Below, one piece after another: positions 22,087 to 30,752 of a stretch of DNA of 37,520 nt. Position 1 is the stretch's first letter. The number at the start of each line of letters is the position of its first letter. The stretch comes from DAINBT01 sp036732785. GTDB lineage: Bacteria; Planctomycetota; Phycisphaerae; Sedimentisphaerales; SM23-30. The notes under the pieces were generated by a model. That model had not been told where the DNA came from, did no database searches, and was given only the letters and a program-made list of their open reading frames with translations. The position numbers and the translations under genes are program-made. The stretch spans positions 1-37,520 of the forward strand of contig CAZICK010000035.1 of NCBI GenBank assembly GCA_964537505.1. Reading direction: 5' to 3'.

Positions 22087-22170
22087 ACCGGCAACGCCGG
22101 TTTTAATAACCCCCGCTGGGGGTCAGCCGGGATGACGCAATACCGTTGGGGTGGACCTTAGTGTCCACCC
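22087..22170. promoter_or_regulatory. Three consecutive perfect hairpins upstream of the GH127 gene
   Basis: ACCGGC-AAC-GCCGGT followed by TTTAAT (22087-22101), ACCCCC-GCT-GGGGGT (22109-22123) and GGGTGGAC-CTTAGT-GTCCACCC (22149-22170). The first resembles a plus-strand terminator; the last is 60 bases before the GH127 start and could be an operator or 5'-leader stem. Confidence 0.55.
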
Positions 22171-22230
22171 ACTTCCTTCAAAATGTATTACAGTAGAGCA
22201 GCCAACTGTCACACGAAAGGAATTATCATT

Positions 22231-24279
22231 ATGAGCAAATATCTTGCGACGACAATTATTATTGCGGTTGTTGTTACCACGAACTTCATGAGCATTGCTG
22301 CAGGAGCTGATGTGTTGCCGATTCACGGGCTTTATGAAGTGGGACACAAGCAGGTGGAACTTCGCGGTGGATTCTGGGGCCCGCGTCTGAAAACCCACCA
22401 TGAAACGACCATCCCCCATGCGATTGACTGTTTGGAGCGAGATGGGCACGTTACCAACTTCGACAAGGCGGCGGGTGTGTTCGACGGCCCGCTTAACGGC
22501 CACCATGCCTTCGATTCCGATATCCACAAGGCCATGGAAGGCGCAATGTATTCCTTGCAGCATAACGACGATCCCAAGCTGCGTCAACGCGTGGAAGGTA
22601 TTCTCGATCGCATCCTGGCTGCTCAACAAAAGGACGGTTACCTGATCTCCTATTTTATCGTCAATGGGCTTGATAAAAAATGGGACGATTTGCGCCTGGA
22701 ACACCAAATGTATAATGCGGGACACTTTTTCGAGATGGCTGTCGAACATCATCGGCTCAGCGGCAATTCCAAAGCGATTGATGCCGCGAAACGGTTCGCC
22801 GATCATATTGATAGCGTTTTCGGGCCTGGAAAACGTTATGATGTCGATGGACACGAGGAAATCGAACTGGCCCTGGTGAAACTGTATCGCGCTACCGGTG
22901 AGCGACGATATCTGGAGTTATGCCGGTTCTTGCTGGACGAGCGAGGCCATCTCCACGGGATGGAGCGAAAACCGTTCAAACAAGGCCCGTTGGTAACGCC
23001 CGAGCGGGTCGAAGGCCAAACCGATGAGGAATATCGCCGTGCAACCTGGCACGCCAGTCTGCGATGGCGCAATGGCCGGATGCAGGATCATAAGCCGCTG
23101 GTCGAGCAGAATGAGGCAGTCGGCCATGCCGTGCGGGCCGGATACGTTTATTCGGCAATGGCCGATATCGCCCGCTTTTCAGATGCTACGGAATATGAAA
23201 AGGCCGTGGATAACATCTGGCAGGATGTGGTTAGTCACAAGATGTACGTCAATGGGGCTGTCGGCACGGCACAGTATGACGATGAGGGATACGGTGATCC
23301 GTACCTGCTGCCCAACAGAACTTATTGCGAATCGTGTGCGTCGATCGCCCACGTCTTTTGGCAGCACCGAATGAACTTACTCAAAGGTCAGGCAAAATAC
23401 GCCGACGTGATGGAACTGGCGCTCTACAACGGAGTCCTGTCGGGAATTTCGCTCTCAGGCGATAGCTTCTTCTATCAGAATCCGCTGGAAAGCAAAGGGA
23501 GCGCCCGAAGTTCCTGGATCGGTCTGGCGTGCTGTCCTACGAACCTGGCACGGATCATTCCACAGGTTGGCGGACTGGTTTATGCCCAGGGTAAAAACCA
23601 GTTGTATGTCAACCTCTTCGCCGCGGGAGAGGTCTCGCTCAATATGGATGGCAACATGAAAGTGAAACTGACCCAGGAGACCGACTACCCATGGAACGGT
23701 CACGTGAAGTTGACGGTCACGCCGGAACAGCCATCCGATTTCGGTCTGTATTTGCGGATACCGGGCTGGGCGATTGGCCGGCCTGTTCCCAGTGATTTGT
23801 ACCGCTTCGCCGATTCGACGGCCGCCCCCGTTGAACTGAAGGTCAATGGAAAAACAATCGATGCCACTCCAGGTGAAGACGGTTACGTCCATTTGAAACG
23901 TTTATGGAAGGCCGGGGATATCGTGGAATTGGACTTGCCGATGCCGATCCGCCGGGTTTACGCTCACGAGAAAGTCGAGGCGGACAAAGGAAAATTGGCG
24001 CTGATGCGCGGCCCGATCACTTACTGTCTCGAGGCGGTCGATAATCCCGATGTGGACGTTCTTAAAGTAACCTTGCCGCGAAAAGCCAAACTCCACGCGG
24101 AGCATCGCGATGGATTACTCGGTGGCGTGACAGTCCTTAAGGGCGAAGGCCTCGACAACCAGCAGCGTCCGGTCACTCTAACGGCCGTGCCGTACTATTC
24201 CTGGGCAAACAGGGGAAACAGTGCGATGACAATCTGGATCAACGAGACACCCGTGAGTGCGTCGTCACCCATCGAATAA
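22231..24279 (+). CDS. GH127-family glycosidase (beta-L-arabinofuranosidase type), secreted
   Basis: The start at 22231 gives a signal peptide (MSKYLATTIIIAVVVTTNF...AGA) and has GAAAGGA upstream; the frame is open to 22183 but the extra residues are not needed. The (alpha/alpha) barrel shows the family's landmarks: ELRGGFWGPRLKTHHETTIP, a GHFFEMAVEHHRLSG segment, the zinc-binding YCESC (Glu367, Cys369) and ACCPTN (Cys434-Cys435), where the first Cys corresponds to the nucleophile of characterised GH127 enzymes. C-terminal beta domains follow. GH127 enzymes release L-arabinofuranose or related sugars; some relatives act on other residues, so the exact substrate is uncertain. Length (683 aa) is normal. 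It is transcribed away from the mobile element and fits the polysaccharide-degrading style of the downstream genes. Confidence 0.9.
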   Translation: MSKYLATTIIIAVVVTTNFMSIAAGADVLPIHGLYEVGHKQVELRGGFWGPRLKTHHETTIPHAIDCLERDGHVTNFDKAAGVFDGPLNGHHAFDSDIHKAMEGAMYSLQHNDDPKLRQRVEGILDRILAAQQKDGYLISYFIVNGLDKKWDDLRLEHQMYNAGHFFEMAVEHHRLSGNSKAIDAAKRFADHIDSVFGPGKRYDVDGHEEIELALVKLYRATGERRYLELCRFLLDERGHLHGMERKPFKQGPLVTPERVEGQTDEEYRRATWHASLRWRNGRMQDHKPLVEQNEAVGHAVRAGYVYSAMADIARFSDATEYEKAVDNIWQDVVSHKMYVNGAVGTAQYDDEGYGDPYLLPNRTYCESCASIAHVFWQHRMNLLKGQAKYADVMELALYNGVLSGISLSGDSFFYQNPLESKGSARSSWIGLACCPTNLARIIPQVGGLVYAQGKNQLYVNLFAAGEVSLNMDGNMKVKLTQETDYPWNGHVKLTVTPEQPSDFGLYLRIPGWAIGRPVPSDLYRFADSTAAPVELKVNGKTIDATPGEDGYVHLKRLWKAGDIVELDLPMPIRRVYAHEKVEADKGKLALMRGPITYCLEAVDNPDVDVLKVTLPRKAKLHAEHRDGLLGGVTVLKGEGLDNQQRPVTLTAVPYYSWANRGNSAMTIWINETPVSASSPIE

Positions 24280-24399
24280 AGCGACCCATCATACAGCATG
24301 GACACCGGTTGTTGAGACCCGCTATTATCACCAACAACAGTGCTGCCAGGAATTTATAATTACCGATTCCTTACTTTGTCAAATCATCGCTTACGTACT

Positions 24400-25596
24400 T
24401 TAGAGGCTCACTTTATCATTGGGCCCGTAATACAGTTGTTCCTTTGTGGAAAAAAGCCAACCGTTTCCATCTATTTCCAATGGATTACGTAACCGGTTCT
24501 TATCCCCCAGTAACTCCAGTGTCCTGGGCCAGTCTTTTATGCCGCTCAGGGCATCGACGGCCTGGACGTTTTGCCAGCCGAGGGTGTTGGCAATTTGCAG
24601 TACGCTTTCAGGTGAGAAGTTTCTGATAAAGCCGCACAAGAAACCGGCGATAGTCGCGTCGCCGGCGCCGAGAGCGGAGCCAAACACCTCGGCCTTGAAC
24701 GTTGAAGCCCACATCTCACGCCTGGACCATAATTCAATATCCTTGGGACAGGCCGAGCCTATTGCACTGAGTTGATCCGCTCCGGCAGTACGCAGGTACA
24801 GGCCGCGGATGCCACATTTAATAACGACAATTTTGGCTCCCATTGAAAGCAATCGGTCAGAAATAGCGGTACAATCTTCCGGTTCGTACATGAGAACGGG
24901 ATCTCGCTCGGCAGCCTGGGCGCTTCTCTTATCGAACAGGTCGCGATCAATCATAAAAGCGATTTCACCAATGCTCGGCAGGAAAATATCTACGTAAGGC
25001 AGGCTCGCTTCCAGTATCTTGATCCAATCGACCCTCCCGGCACCAGCGGAGGGATCGGGCGCGGCCATATCCAGACTCGTCGTAACAGACAGATCCTTGA
25101 TTTGTTTGTACATCTGGGCCAGCTCAGCACCGCCTTTTTCGTACATACGCTTCATCAAGGGCGGGTAACCAAAATGAAACAGTATGCAATCCTGGGCCAG
25201 TTTGTAGTCGATATCTTCCGGACCGAACGTGTCGTTGGCAGCGGGATTGTGCAGAACAAAGCGATCGACACCCGGTGGAGCAAGGACTATGGCGTATGAT
25301 GTATTCTGATCCGAAACAGTCTTAAAGGCCTTGGCTCTTTCGGGGCCGATTTTTTCCCTGACGATATTACCGATCTCGTCACTACCGATCTTGCCATTAA
25401 GAATAGCGTCAACACCCATTTTTGCCAGTGCCAATCCCGTGTTCGATACGGCGCCACCGGTGGAAAGAACCAATTCCTCAACATTGGTCAGCTTCCCGGG
25501 AGAGAACATCTGACTGATCTGCGATTTGGAGCCGACAGAAAATTGAGGGCTCAGATCAAGACAAAGATGGCCGGCTATCATGACTTTTTCGTTCAC
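24400..25596 (-). CDS. PfkB-family carbohydrate kinase
   Basis: Ribokinase-like fold: N-terminal VMIAGHLCLDLSP, the gly-rich TGGAVSNTGLALAKMGVDAILNGKIGSDEIG region, and the C-terminal catalytic signature GSALGAGDATIAGFLCG with the base Asp. The substrate may be a sugar or sugar acid, possibly from the arabinose/rhamnose-type degradation nearby; this is not resolved. The frame opens at TTG 25602, but GTG 25596 has AGGA at the correct nine-base distance and is the better start. It converges with GH127, leaving about 120 bases between their stops. Confidence 0.88.
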   Translation of the reverse strand: MNEKVMIAGHLCLDLSPQFSVGSKSQISQMFSPGKLTNVEELVLSTGGAVSNTGLALAKMGVDAILNGKIGSDEIGNIVREKIGPERAKAFKTVSDQNTSYAIVLAPPGVDRFVLHNPAANDTFGPEDIDYKLAQDCILFHFGYPPLMKRMYEKGGAELAQMYKQIKDLSVTTSLDMAAPDPSAGAGRVDWIKILEASLPYVDIFLPSIGEIAFMIDRDLFDKRSAQAAERDPVLMYEPEDCTAISDRLLSMGAKIVVIKCGIRGLYLRTAGADQLSAIGSACPKDIELWSRREMWASTFKAEVFGSALGAGDATIAGFLCGFIRNFSPESVLQIANTLGWQNVQAVDALSGIKDWPRTLELLGDKNRLRNPLEIDGNGWLFSTKEQLYYGPNDKVSL

Positions 25597-25730
25597 AGGC
25601 AATCATCCTGGGTAATGGGGGCCATGGTTTTTCCAAGCCTTCGGGGACGACCGGTTTGGCGACATTAATCGCCAATTTTGCACACATGATCTATCATCAT
25701 TGACGCAACCGGTCATGTTTTTACCCGGCT

Positions 25731-25759
25731 ATCGTAATCTTCTCTGTCTGCATTGTAAA
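25731..25759 (-). promoter_or_regulatory. Promoter of the PfkB kinase gene
   Basis: On the minus strand TTTACA (25759-25754), 17-base spacer, TACGAT (25736-25731), 135 bases upstream of the start. The remainder of the 285-base gap to rpe has no gene. Confidence 0.5.
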
Positions 25760-25881
25760 CAGATTATCATGCAAAAAAGAATGGTTCTCATCCAAAAATA
25801 ATTAACGCCTTTTACCACGCAAAGCACCCGAATGAATCAACCGATCCCCTTGCCAGTAACAGCATCTGGTAAAGGGAACCT

Positions 25882-26559
25882 TTAAAGCACATCCTTGTTT
25901 ACGGCGTTATAAATGGCTTTTATGGCGGCGGCGGGGTCGGTGGCGGTGAAGATGGCGCTGCCGGCTACGAGGGTGTCGGCGCCGGCTTTTGTGATAATGC
26001 CGGCGGTGGTCGGATCGATGCCGCCATCGACTTCCAGTCGCTGGTCTGGGCGGAGCAGTTTCTTTAGTTCTGCGCAGCGATGCGGACTGTCCGGCAGGAA
26101 GCTTTGACCGCCGAAACCCGGTTCGACCGTCATGAGCAGGACCATATCAACCTCGCTGATAACCGGCAATAGTGCGGCAACGGGTGTTTTTGGTTTTATG
26201 GAGATTCCTACCGCTACGTTCAGGTCGCGGAGTTGTTTGATTATGGTTTGGGGATCGGTCACGGCTTCCAGGTGAAAGGTAATGCCATCAGCGCCGGCTT
26301 TGATAAATTCGGGCGCATAGTGGGCCGGGTCGGTAATCATCAGGTGGGTATCGAAAAAGAGTTTGCTGTGCAGGCGGATTTTGCGCACCACAGATGGTCC
26401 GATGGTAAGGTTGGGTACGAAATGACCATCCATTATGTCGATGTGCAGTATGTTGACATAGTTTTCGACCCGGGCAATATGGTCAGCCAGATAGGCAAAG
26501 TCGGCGGCCAATACAGATGGAGCTATCTCAATTGTTCCGGTAACCGGCAATTTCGACAC
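25882..26559 (-). CDS. rpe: Ribulose-phosphate 3-epimerase
   Basis: A full-length (225 aa) TIM-barrel epimerase: IAPSVLAADFAYL, HIDIMDGHFVPNLTIGP (metal-binding His and catalytic Asp), FDTHLMI, MTVEPGFGGQSF and LEVDGGIDP. It interconverts ribulose-5-phosphate and xylulose-5-phosphate. It lies 32 bases after pgk on the same strand, so it probably belongs to the gap-pgk-rpe operon. Confidence 0.96.
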   Translation of the reverse strand: MSKLPVTGTIEIAPSVLAADFAYLADHIARVENYVNILHIDIMDGHFVPNLTIGPSVVRKIRLHSKLFFDTHLMITDPAHYAPEFIKAGADGITFHLEAVTDPQTIIKQLRDLNVAVGISIKPKTPVAALLPVISEVDMVLLMTVEPGFGGQSFLPDSPHRCAELKKLLRPDQRLEVDGGIDPTTAGIITKAGADTLVAGSAIFTATDPAAAIKAIYNAVNKDVL

Positions 26560-26591
26560 ATCCAGGTTCCTCGCAAGGTGGGATACGGTTC

Positions 26592-27794
26592 TTACTCTTT
26601 GTCGTCAAGGATTTCCAGGCATGTGAATTTTTTGCCTTCCATGAACTCCAGGCTGGCGCCGCCGCCGGTGGAAATATGGCTCATGCGATCTTCCAGGCCG
26701 AACTGCTCGACCGCCGCAGCGCTGTCGCCGCCGCCGATGATGCTGATAGCTCCGTCGTCGGTAGCCTTAGCGATTGCCTCAGCGACAGCCCTGGTGCCGA
26801 TATCGAACGGCACCATCTCGAACACGCCCATGGGGCCGTTCCAGACGATAGTCCGTGCGTCGGCAACTTTGTCGGCGAACAGTTTGCAGGTTTCCGGGCC
26901 GATATCCAGTCCTTCGTAACCGTCCGGGATGTCGCCACTATTAACTTTGTTTTCGGCGTTGGCCTTGAATTCCCTGGCGATGACATTGTCCACGGGCAGA
27001 ACGATTTCACATCCTTTGCTACGTGCCGATGCCAGCAAATCGGATGCTACTTCCAGTTTGTCCAGCTCGCAAATACTATTGCCCACTTCATACCCCTGGG
27101 CTTTGAAGAAAGTATAGGCCATTCCGCCGCCAATGAGAACGCGATCGACTTTATCGATGAGGTTTTCGATTACGTTGATTTTATCGCTGACCTTTGCTCC
27201 GCCGAGAATCGCTACGAACGGTTTGGCCGGTTCGGCCAGTGCGTCACCGAGATACTTAAGTTCTTTTTCAATGAGAAAGCCGCAAACGCGTCGGCCTGGG
27301 CCCAGGGCTGACGGTACGCCGTACATTGAGGCGTGTTCGCGGTGAGCAGTGCCGAAGGCGTCGTTGACGTAAACATCAGCCAGTTGTGCAAGCTGAGCGG
27401 CGAAACCGGGATCGTTTTTTGTCTCGCCTTTGTGGAATCGCAGGTTTTCAAGTACAATCACTTGGCCATCCTGAAGTTTACCGACCATTGCCTGAACTTC
27501 CGGTCCGACGCAATCGGGCGCGAGTTTCACTTCCTGGCCCAGCAACTCTGCCAGGCGTCGGGCGGCCGGGGCCAGTGAGAACTTCTCGTCCCGTACGCCC
27601 TCTGGGCGACCCAAATGTGAAGCAAGGATCAAACGCGCACCACCCTCCAGTGCCTTTTTGATACTGGGCAGTGCCATTTGAATACGCCGGTCATTGGTGA
27701 CGTTGCAGTCATCGTCAAGCGGCACATTAAAATCAACCCGCATAAAAACCCGTTTGCCCTTTACGTTAATATCGGCAATAGTCTTCTTAGCCAT
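26592..27794 (-). CDS. pgk: Phosphoglycerate kinase
   Basis: Starts MAKKTIADINVKGKRVFMRVDFNVPLDDD, a canonical PGK N-terminus, with GGAAAGG upstream of ATG 27794. The frame is open 50 codons further but that extension is not PGK-like. Visible: SHLGRPEG, RFHKGE, NDAFGTAHREHAS, KFVAILGGAKVSDKI-type segment (AKPFVAILGGAKVSDKI), and IGGGDSAAAVEQFG near the C-terminus. Length 400 aa is normal. Catalyses ATP formation from 1,3-bisphosphoglycerate; directly downstream of gap, the preceding glycolytic enzyme. Confidence 0.97.
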   Translation of the reverse strand: MAKKTIADINVKGKRVFMRVDFNVPLDDDCNVTNDRRIQMALPSIKKALEGGARLILASHLGRPEGVRDEKFSLAPAARRLAELLGQEVKLAPDCVGPEVQAMVGKLQDGQVIVLENLRFHKGETKNDPGFAAQLAQLADVYVNDAFGTAHREHASMYGVPSALGPGRRVCGFLIEKELKYLGDALAEPAKPFVAILGGAKVSDKINVIENLIDKVDRVLIGGGMAYTFFKAQGYEVGNSICELDKLEVASDLLASARSKGCEIVLPVDNVIAREFKANAENKVNSGDIPDGYEGLDIGPETCKLFADKVADARTIVWNGPMGVFEMVPFDIGTRAVAEAIAKATDDGAISIIGGGDSAAAVEQFGLEDRMSHISTGGGASLEFMEGKKFTCLEILDDKE

Positions 27795-27886
27795 TTTTGT
27801 TACCTTTCCAGCAGCAATGGCCATTTGTATTCCATTTCCAGCAGCGGCGGCCATCGCAAACCTGTTAATAGTCCAGGTGGCTCCCT

Positions 27887-28918
27887 TTAGAGCATTTGGG
27901 CCAGCATTTTCATCAGATCGACGCTTCGGCAGGAATAGCCCCATTCGTTATCGTACCAACTGACAACCTTGACCATATTGGAACCGGCCTTGGGCACCGT
28001 CATGGTCGAAAGGGCATCGAAGATACTGGAATGGCTGTTGCCGATGATGTCGGAGCTGACGATCGGTTCGTCACAGTATTCCAAAATACCTTTCATCGCG
28101 CCGGCGGCGGCAGCCTTGACCGCATCGTTGATCTGATCGACAGTGACTTCTTTCTTAAGCTCCGCGGTCAGATCGACCACACTGCCGTCGATCACCGGCA
28201 CGCGCATGGCAAAACCATCGAGTTTGCCGTTCAATTCCGGAATCACTTTACCGACCGCACGAGCGGCGCCGGTGGTGGTGGGAATAATGTTGGCCGCCCC
28301 GGCACGAGCACGCCGCATATCTTTGTGCATCATGTCGGCGATGTTCTGATCGTTGGTGTAAGCGTGGATGGTGGTCATTATCCCACGTTTGATCCCGAAA
28401 TTATCGTTTAGCACCTTGGCTACTGGCCCCAGGCAGTTCGTCGTACAACTGGCGTTGGAGACACAGGCGTGCTCCGGCTTGAGATCACCGTTGTTGACGC
28501 CCAGTACTATGGTGGCGTCAATTTCATCGGCGGCAGGAACGCTCAATATCACCTTTTTGGCGCCGGCCTTGAGATGATCGCCATAGCCGCCCTTTTCACT
28601 CTGGCGTTTGCGGAAGACACCGGTCGATTCGAGCACAATATCCACGCCCAGATCGCCCCAGGGCAAATTGGCCGGATTACGCTCGGAAAAAACCTTGACC
28701 TTGTGACCGTTGATAACAATAGCATCGTCCCGGGCGACGACCTCGCCTGCGAACTTGCCCATCACCGTGTCATATTTAAATAAATGGGCGTTTGACTGGA
28801 CATCGCACAGGTCGTTGAGAGCGACTGCCTCAAACTCACCGGTGCGCTGTGCCAAAATACGCATTACCGTCCGCCCAATTCTTCCAAATCCATTGATTCC
28901 TACTTTAATAGGCGCCAT
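27887..28918 (-). CDS. gap: Glyceraldehyde-3-phosphate dehydrogenase, type I
   Basis: Canonical type I GAPDH (343 aa): IKVGINGFGRIGRTVMR nucleotide-binding start, catalytic Cys in SNASCTTNCLGP (about Cys158), HAYTNDQ, and WYDNEWGYSCR at the C-terminus. Start supported by AAGGAG eight bases upstream. First gene of the gap-pgk-rpe glycolytic/pentose phosphate group. Confidence 0.97.
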   Translation of the reverse strand: MAPIKVGINGFGRIGRTVMRILAQRTGEFEAVALNDLCDVQSNAHLFKYDTVMGKFAGEVVARDDAIVINGHKVKVFSERNPANLPWGDLGVDIVLESTGVFRKRQSEKGGYGDHLKAGAKKVILSVPAADEIDATIVLGVNNGDLKPEHACVSNASCTTNCLGPVAKVLNDNFGIKRGIMTTIHAYTNDQNIADMMHKDMRRARAGAANIIPTTTGAARAVGKVIPELNGKLDGFAMRVPVIDGSVVDLTAELKKEVTVDQINDAVKAAAAGAMKGILEYCDEPIVSSDIIGNSHSSIFDALSTMTVPKAGSNMVKVVSWYDNEWGYSCRSVDLMKMLAQML

Positions 28919-28973
28919 TTGTTCTAACTCCTTACCAATTTTCGATTTCCTTGAAACAAAAATACAGCCGGTA

Positions 28974-29002
28974 CATATAGCAGCAGAAAATCATCTTGTC
29001 AA
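28974..29002 (-). promoter_or_regulatory. Promoter of the gap-pgk-rpe operon
   Basis: On the minus strand a perfect TTGACA (29002-28997), 17-base spacer and TATATG (28979-28974), about 55 bases before the gap start. Confidence 0.75.
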
Positions 29003-29100
29003 TAGTTGTGTGAAAAAAGGCAAAAACAGGTCCCAGGGCCACGGGGGCAGGGGGCGGCGCCCAGCCTGTTAACTCCATTGTTTTAGGGGGGTTACAGAAA

Positions 29101-30090
29101 CTACCCCCTCAGCCAGCCCGCTACATCGGGCGTGTGATAGGTTATGATCAAATCAGCTCCGGCCCGTTTGAGTCCGGTGAGAATCTCCAGTACGACAGAT
29201 TTTTCGTCGATCCAGCCGTTAGCGGCGGCGGCCTTGACCATCGCGTACTCGCCGGAAACGTTATACGCCGCGGTGGGCATGGAAAATGTGTCTTTAACCC
29301 GCCTTATGATGTCCATATAGGCCAGGGCGGGTTTGACCATTACGATGTCGGCTCCCTCCAGGATGTCAAGTTCCACTTCCCGCAACGCTTCATCACTGTT
29401 GGCAATGTCCATTTGGTGGCTACGCCGGTCACCGAATTTCGGCGCACCCTCGGCGGCATCGCGAAATGGACCGTAAAAACTGGACGCGTATTTAGCTGAA
29501 TAGCTCATGATCGGTATGTGACTGCAAGCCATACCGTCGAGTGTCTGACGCATAACGCCGACCGCGCCATCGATCATGCCAGACGGAGCGACGATGTCTG
29601 CTCCGGCCCGTGCGTGCGAGGCCGTCTGCAAGGCTAAATTTTCCAGTGTGGCGTCATGATCGAGTACTTTCCGGCCGTTGCGTTCGACAATTACGCCGCA
29701 ATGGCCATGATCGGTATATTCGCAAAAACAAACATCGCAGATCAATATCATTTCCGGCGCCGCTTTACGCAGGGCACGCAGGGCACGCTGAATGATCCCG
29801 TTTTTATCGTCCCAGCTATCCGAGCCGATTGGGTCTTTGTGAGCCGGTATGCCGAAAAGCAGCACCGCCCGAATACCCATATCGAAAAATTTCAGAGCCT
29901 GTTCGGTGAGATTATCCACGGAAAGCTGAAATTGGCCCGGCATTGAGGCAATTTCGTTCTTTACCTTCTCGCCATGATGGACGAACAACGGTTGTATGAG
30001 ATCGCTGATCTCCAGCGTAGTCTCCCGCACCATTTGCCGAAAGGTTGGATTACCGCGTAAACGGCTGAGTCTGGTAGTAGGATAGTCCAT
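29101..30090 (-). CDS. hemB: Delta-aminolevulinic acid dehydratase (porphobilinogen synthase)
   Basis: Full-length 329-aa enzyme. Zinc-cysteine segment CDVCFCEYTDHGHCG, active-site lysines in SYSAKYASSFYGPFRDAA and in DIVMVKPALAYMDII, and the GDRRSHQMD segment. It condenses two 5-aminolevulinate molecules to porphobilinogen in haem/tetrapyrrole synthesis. It starts 20 bases after the isochorismatase-family gene and is probably co-transcribed with it. A C-rich/G-rich hairpin-like stretch lies beyond its stop but has no clear T-run. Confidence 0.97.
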   Translation of the reverse strand: MDYPTTRLSRLRGNPTFRQMVRETTLEISDLIQPLFVHHGEKVKNEIASMPGQFQLSVDNLTEQALKFFDMGIRAVLLFGIPAHKDPIGSDSWDDKNGIIQRALRALRKAAPEMILICDVCFCEYTDHGHCGVIVERNGRKVLDHDATLENLALQTASHARAGADIVAPSGMIDGAVGVMRQTLDGMACSHIPIMSYSAKYASSFYGPFRDAAEGAPKFGDRRSHQMDIANSDEALREVELDILEGADIVMVKPALAYMDIIRRVKDTFSMPTAAYNVSGEYAMVKAAAANGWIDEKSVVLEILTGLKRAGADLIITYHTPDVAGWLRG

Positions 30091-30110
30091 GGTATAAGAT
30101 CCCTTTTCGA

Positions 30111-30665
30111 TTATTTTATCAGTTTCGAGATTTCACGAAATTTCGGATGTTTGCTCGATAAAGTCATTTCCATAATTGCCGCTTCCGTGGTGGTTACTAT
30201 CGCTCCGGCGTCGCGCAGCCGCCGCACGGCGGTTTCGGTATCGCTTGGGCGGCGTGAGCCGATCGCGTCAACCGCCAGGTATGGCTCCAATTCCAGCATA
30301 ATCGCGTCATAAGCCGTTTGCGATACACATACATGCGCCTCGATTCCTACCACTAACACCTGTTTCCGTGCGGTTGTCAGCAAAACCTCTCTTACGGTTT
30401 CGTCCTGCAGGCAACTGAAGGTGATTTTATCGTAGTAGTGCGATTCACCCAGTATATTACGCAAAGTCTCCACGGTTCGGCCCAAACCTTTGGGATACTG
30501 CTCGGTTACGATAATCGGCACATCGAGCAGTTTGGCCGCCTCGATCATTACCCGGCTGCGTTCGACAATGCGGTCGAAATCCGGGATATGGTCCCGAAAT
30601 GCCTCTTGAACATCCACCACCATCAAAACGCATTTGTCCGCCCGGAGCAGTTTTTCGTGCCGCAT
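30111..30665 (-). CDS. Isochorismatase-family hydrolase (YcaC-like)
   Basis: A cysteine hydrolase of the isochorismatase superfamily: catalytic Asp in MVVDVQEAF, Lys in the DKITFSC segment, and Cys in VVGIEAHVCVSQTAYDA. The ATG at 30665 is preferred over the frame's first ATG at 30683 because AAGGAAG stands nine bases before it and overlaps the earlier codons. Members hydrolyse amides or vinyl ethers; the substrate here is unknown. It precedes hemB closely. About 184 aa, normal for the family. Confidence 0.9.
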   Translation of the reverse strand: MRHEKLLRADKCVLMVVDVQEAFRDHIPDFDRIVERSRVMIEAAKLLDVPIIVTEQYPKGLGRTVETLRNILGESHYYDKITFSCLQDETVREVLLTTARKQVLVVGIEAHVCVSQTAYDAIMLELEPYLAVDAIGSRRPSDTETAVRRLRDAGAIVTTTEAAIMEMTLSSKHPKFREISKLIK

Positions 30666-30752
30666 ACTATCAACTTCCTTCATAAAAATCCAGGCTGTTG
30701 CCTATATTCTAACGCCAGGCTGTCGCACATTCAACTTGGCGGCTTTCGCTGG

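Noticed and set aside
24280..24399. GTTGTTG/CAACAAC inverted repeat between GH127 and the PfkB gene as a terminator
   Set aside because: Short stem with a 17-base loop and no following T-run on either strand.
26233..27311. Long plus-strand frames (228 and 211 aa) opposite rpe and pgk
   Set aside because: Shadows of GC-rich coding sequence on the other strand; no start signals and no family features.
27795..27944. 50-codon N-terminal extension of pgk
   Set aside because: Not PGK-like, low-complexity, and a proper ribosome binding site precedes ATG 27794.
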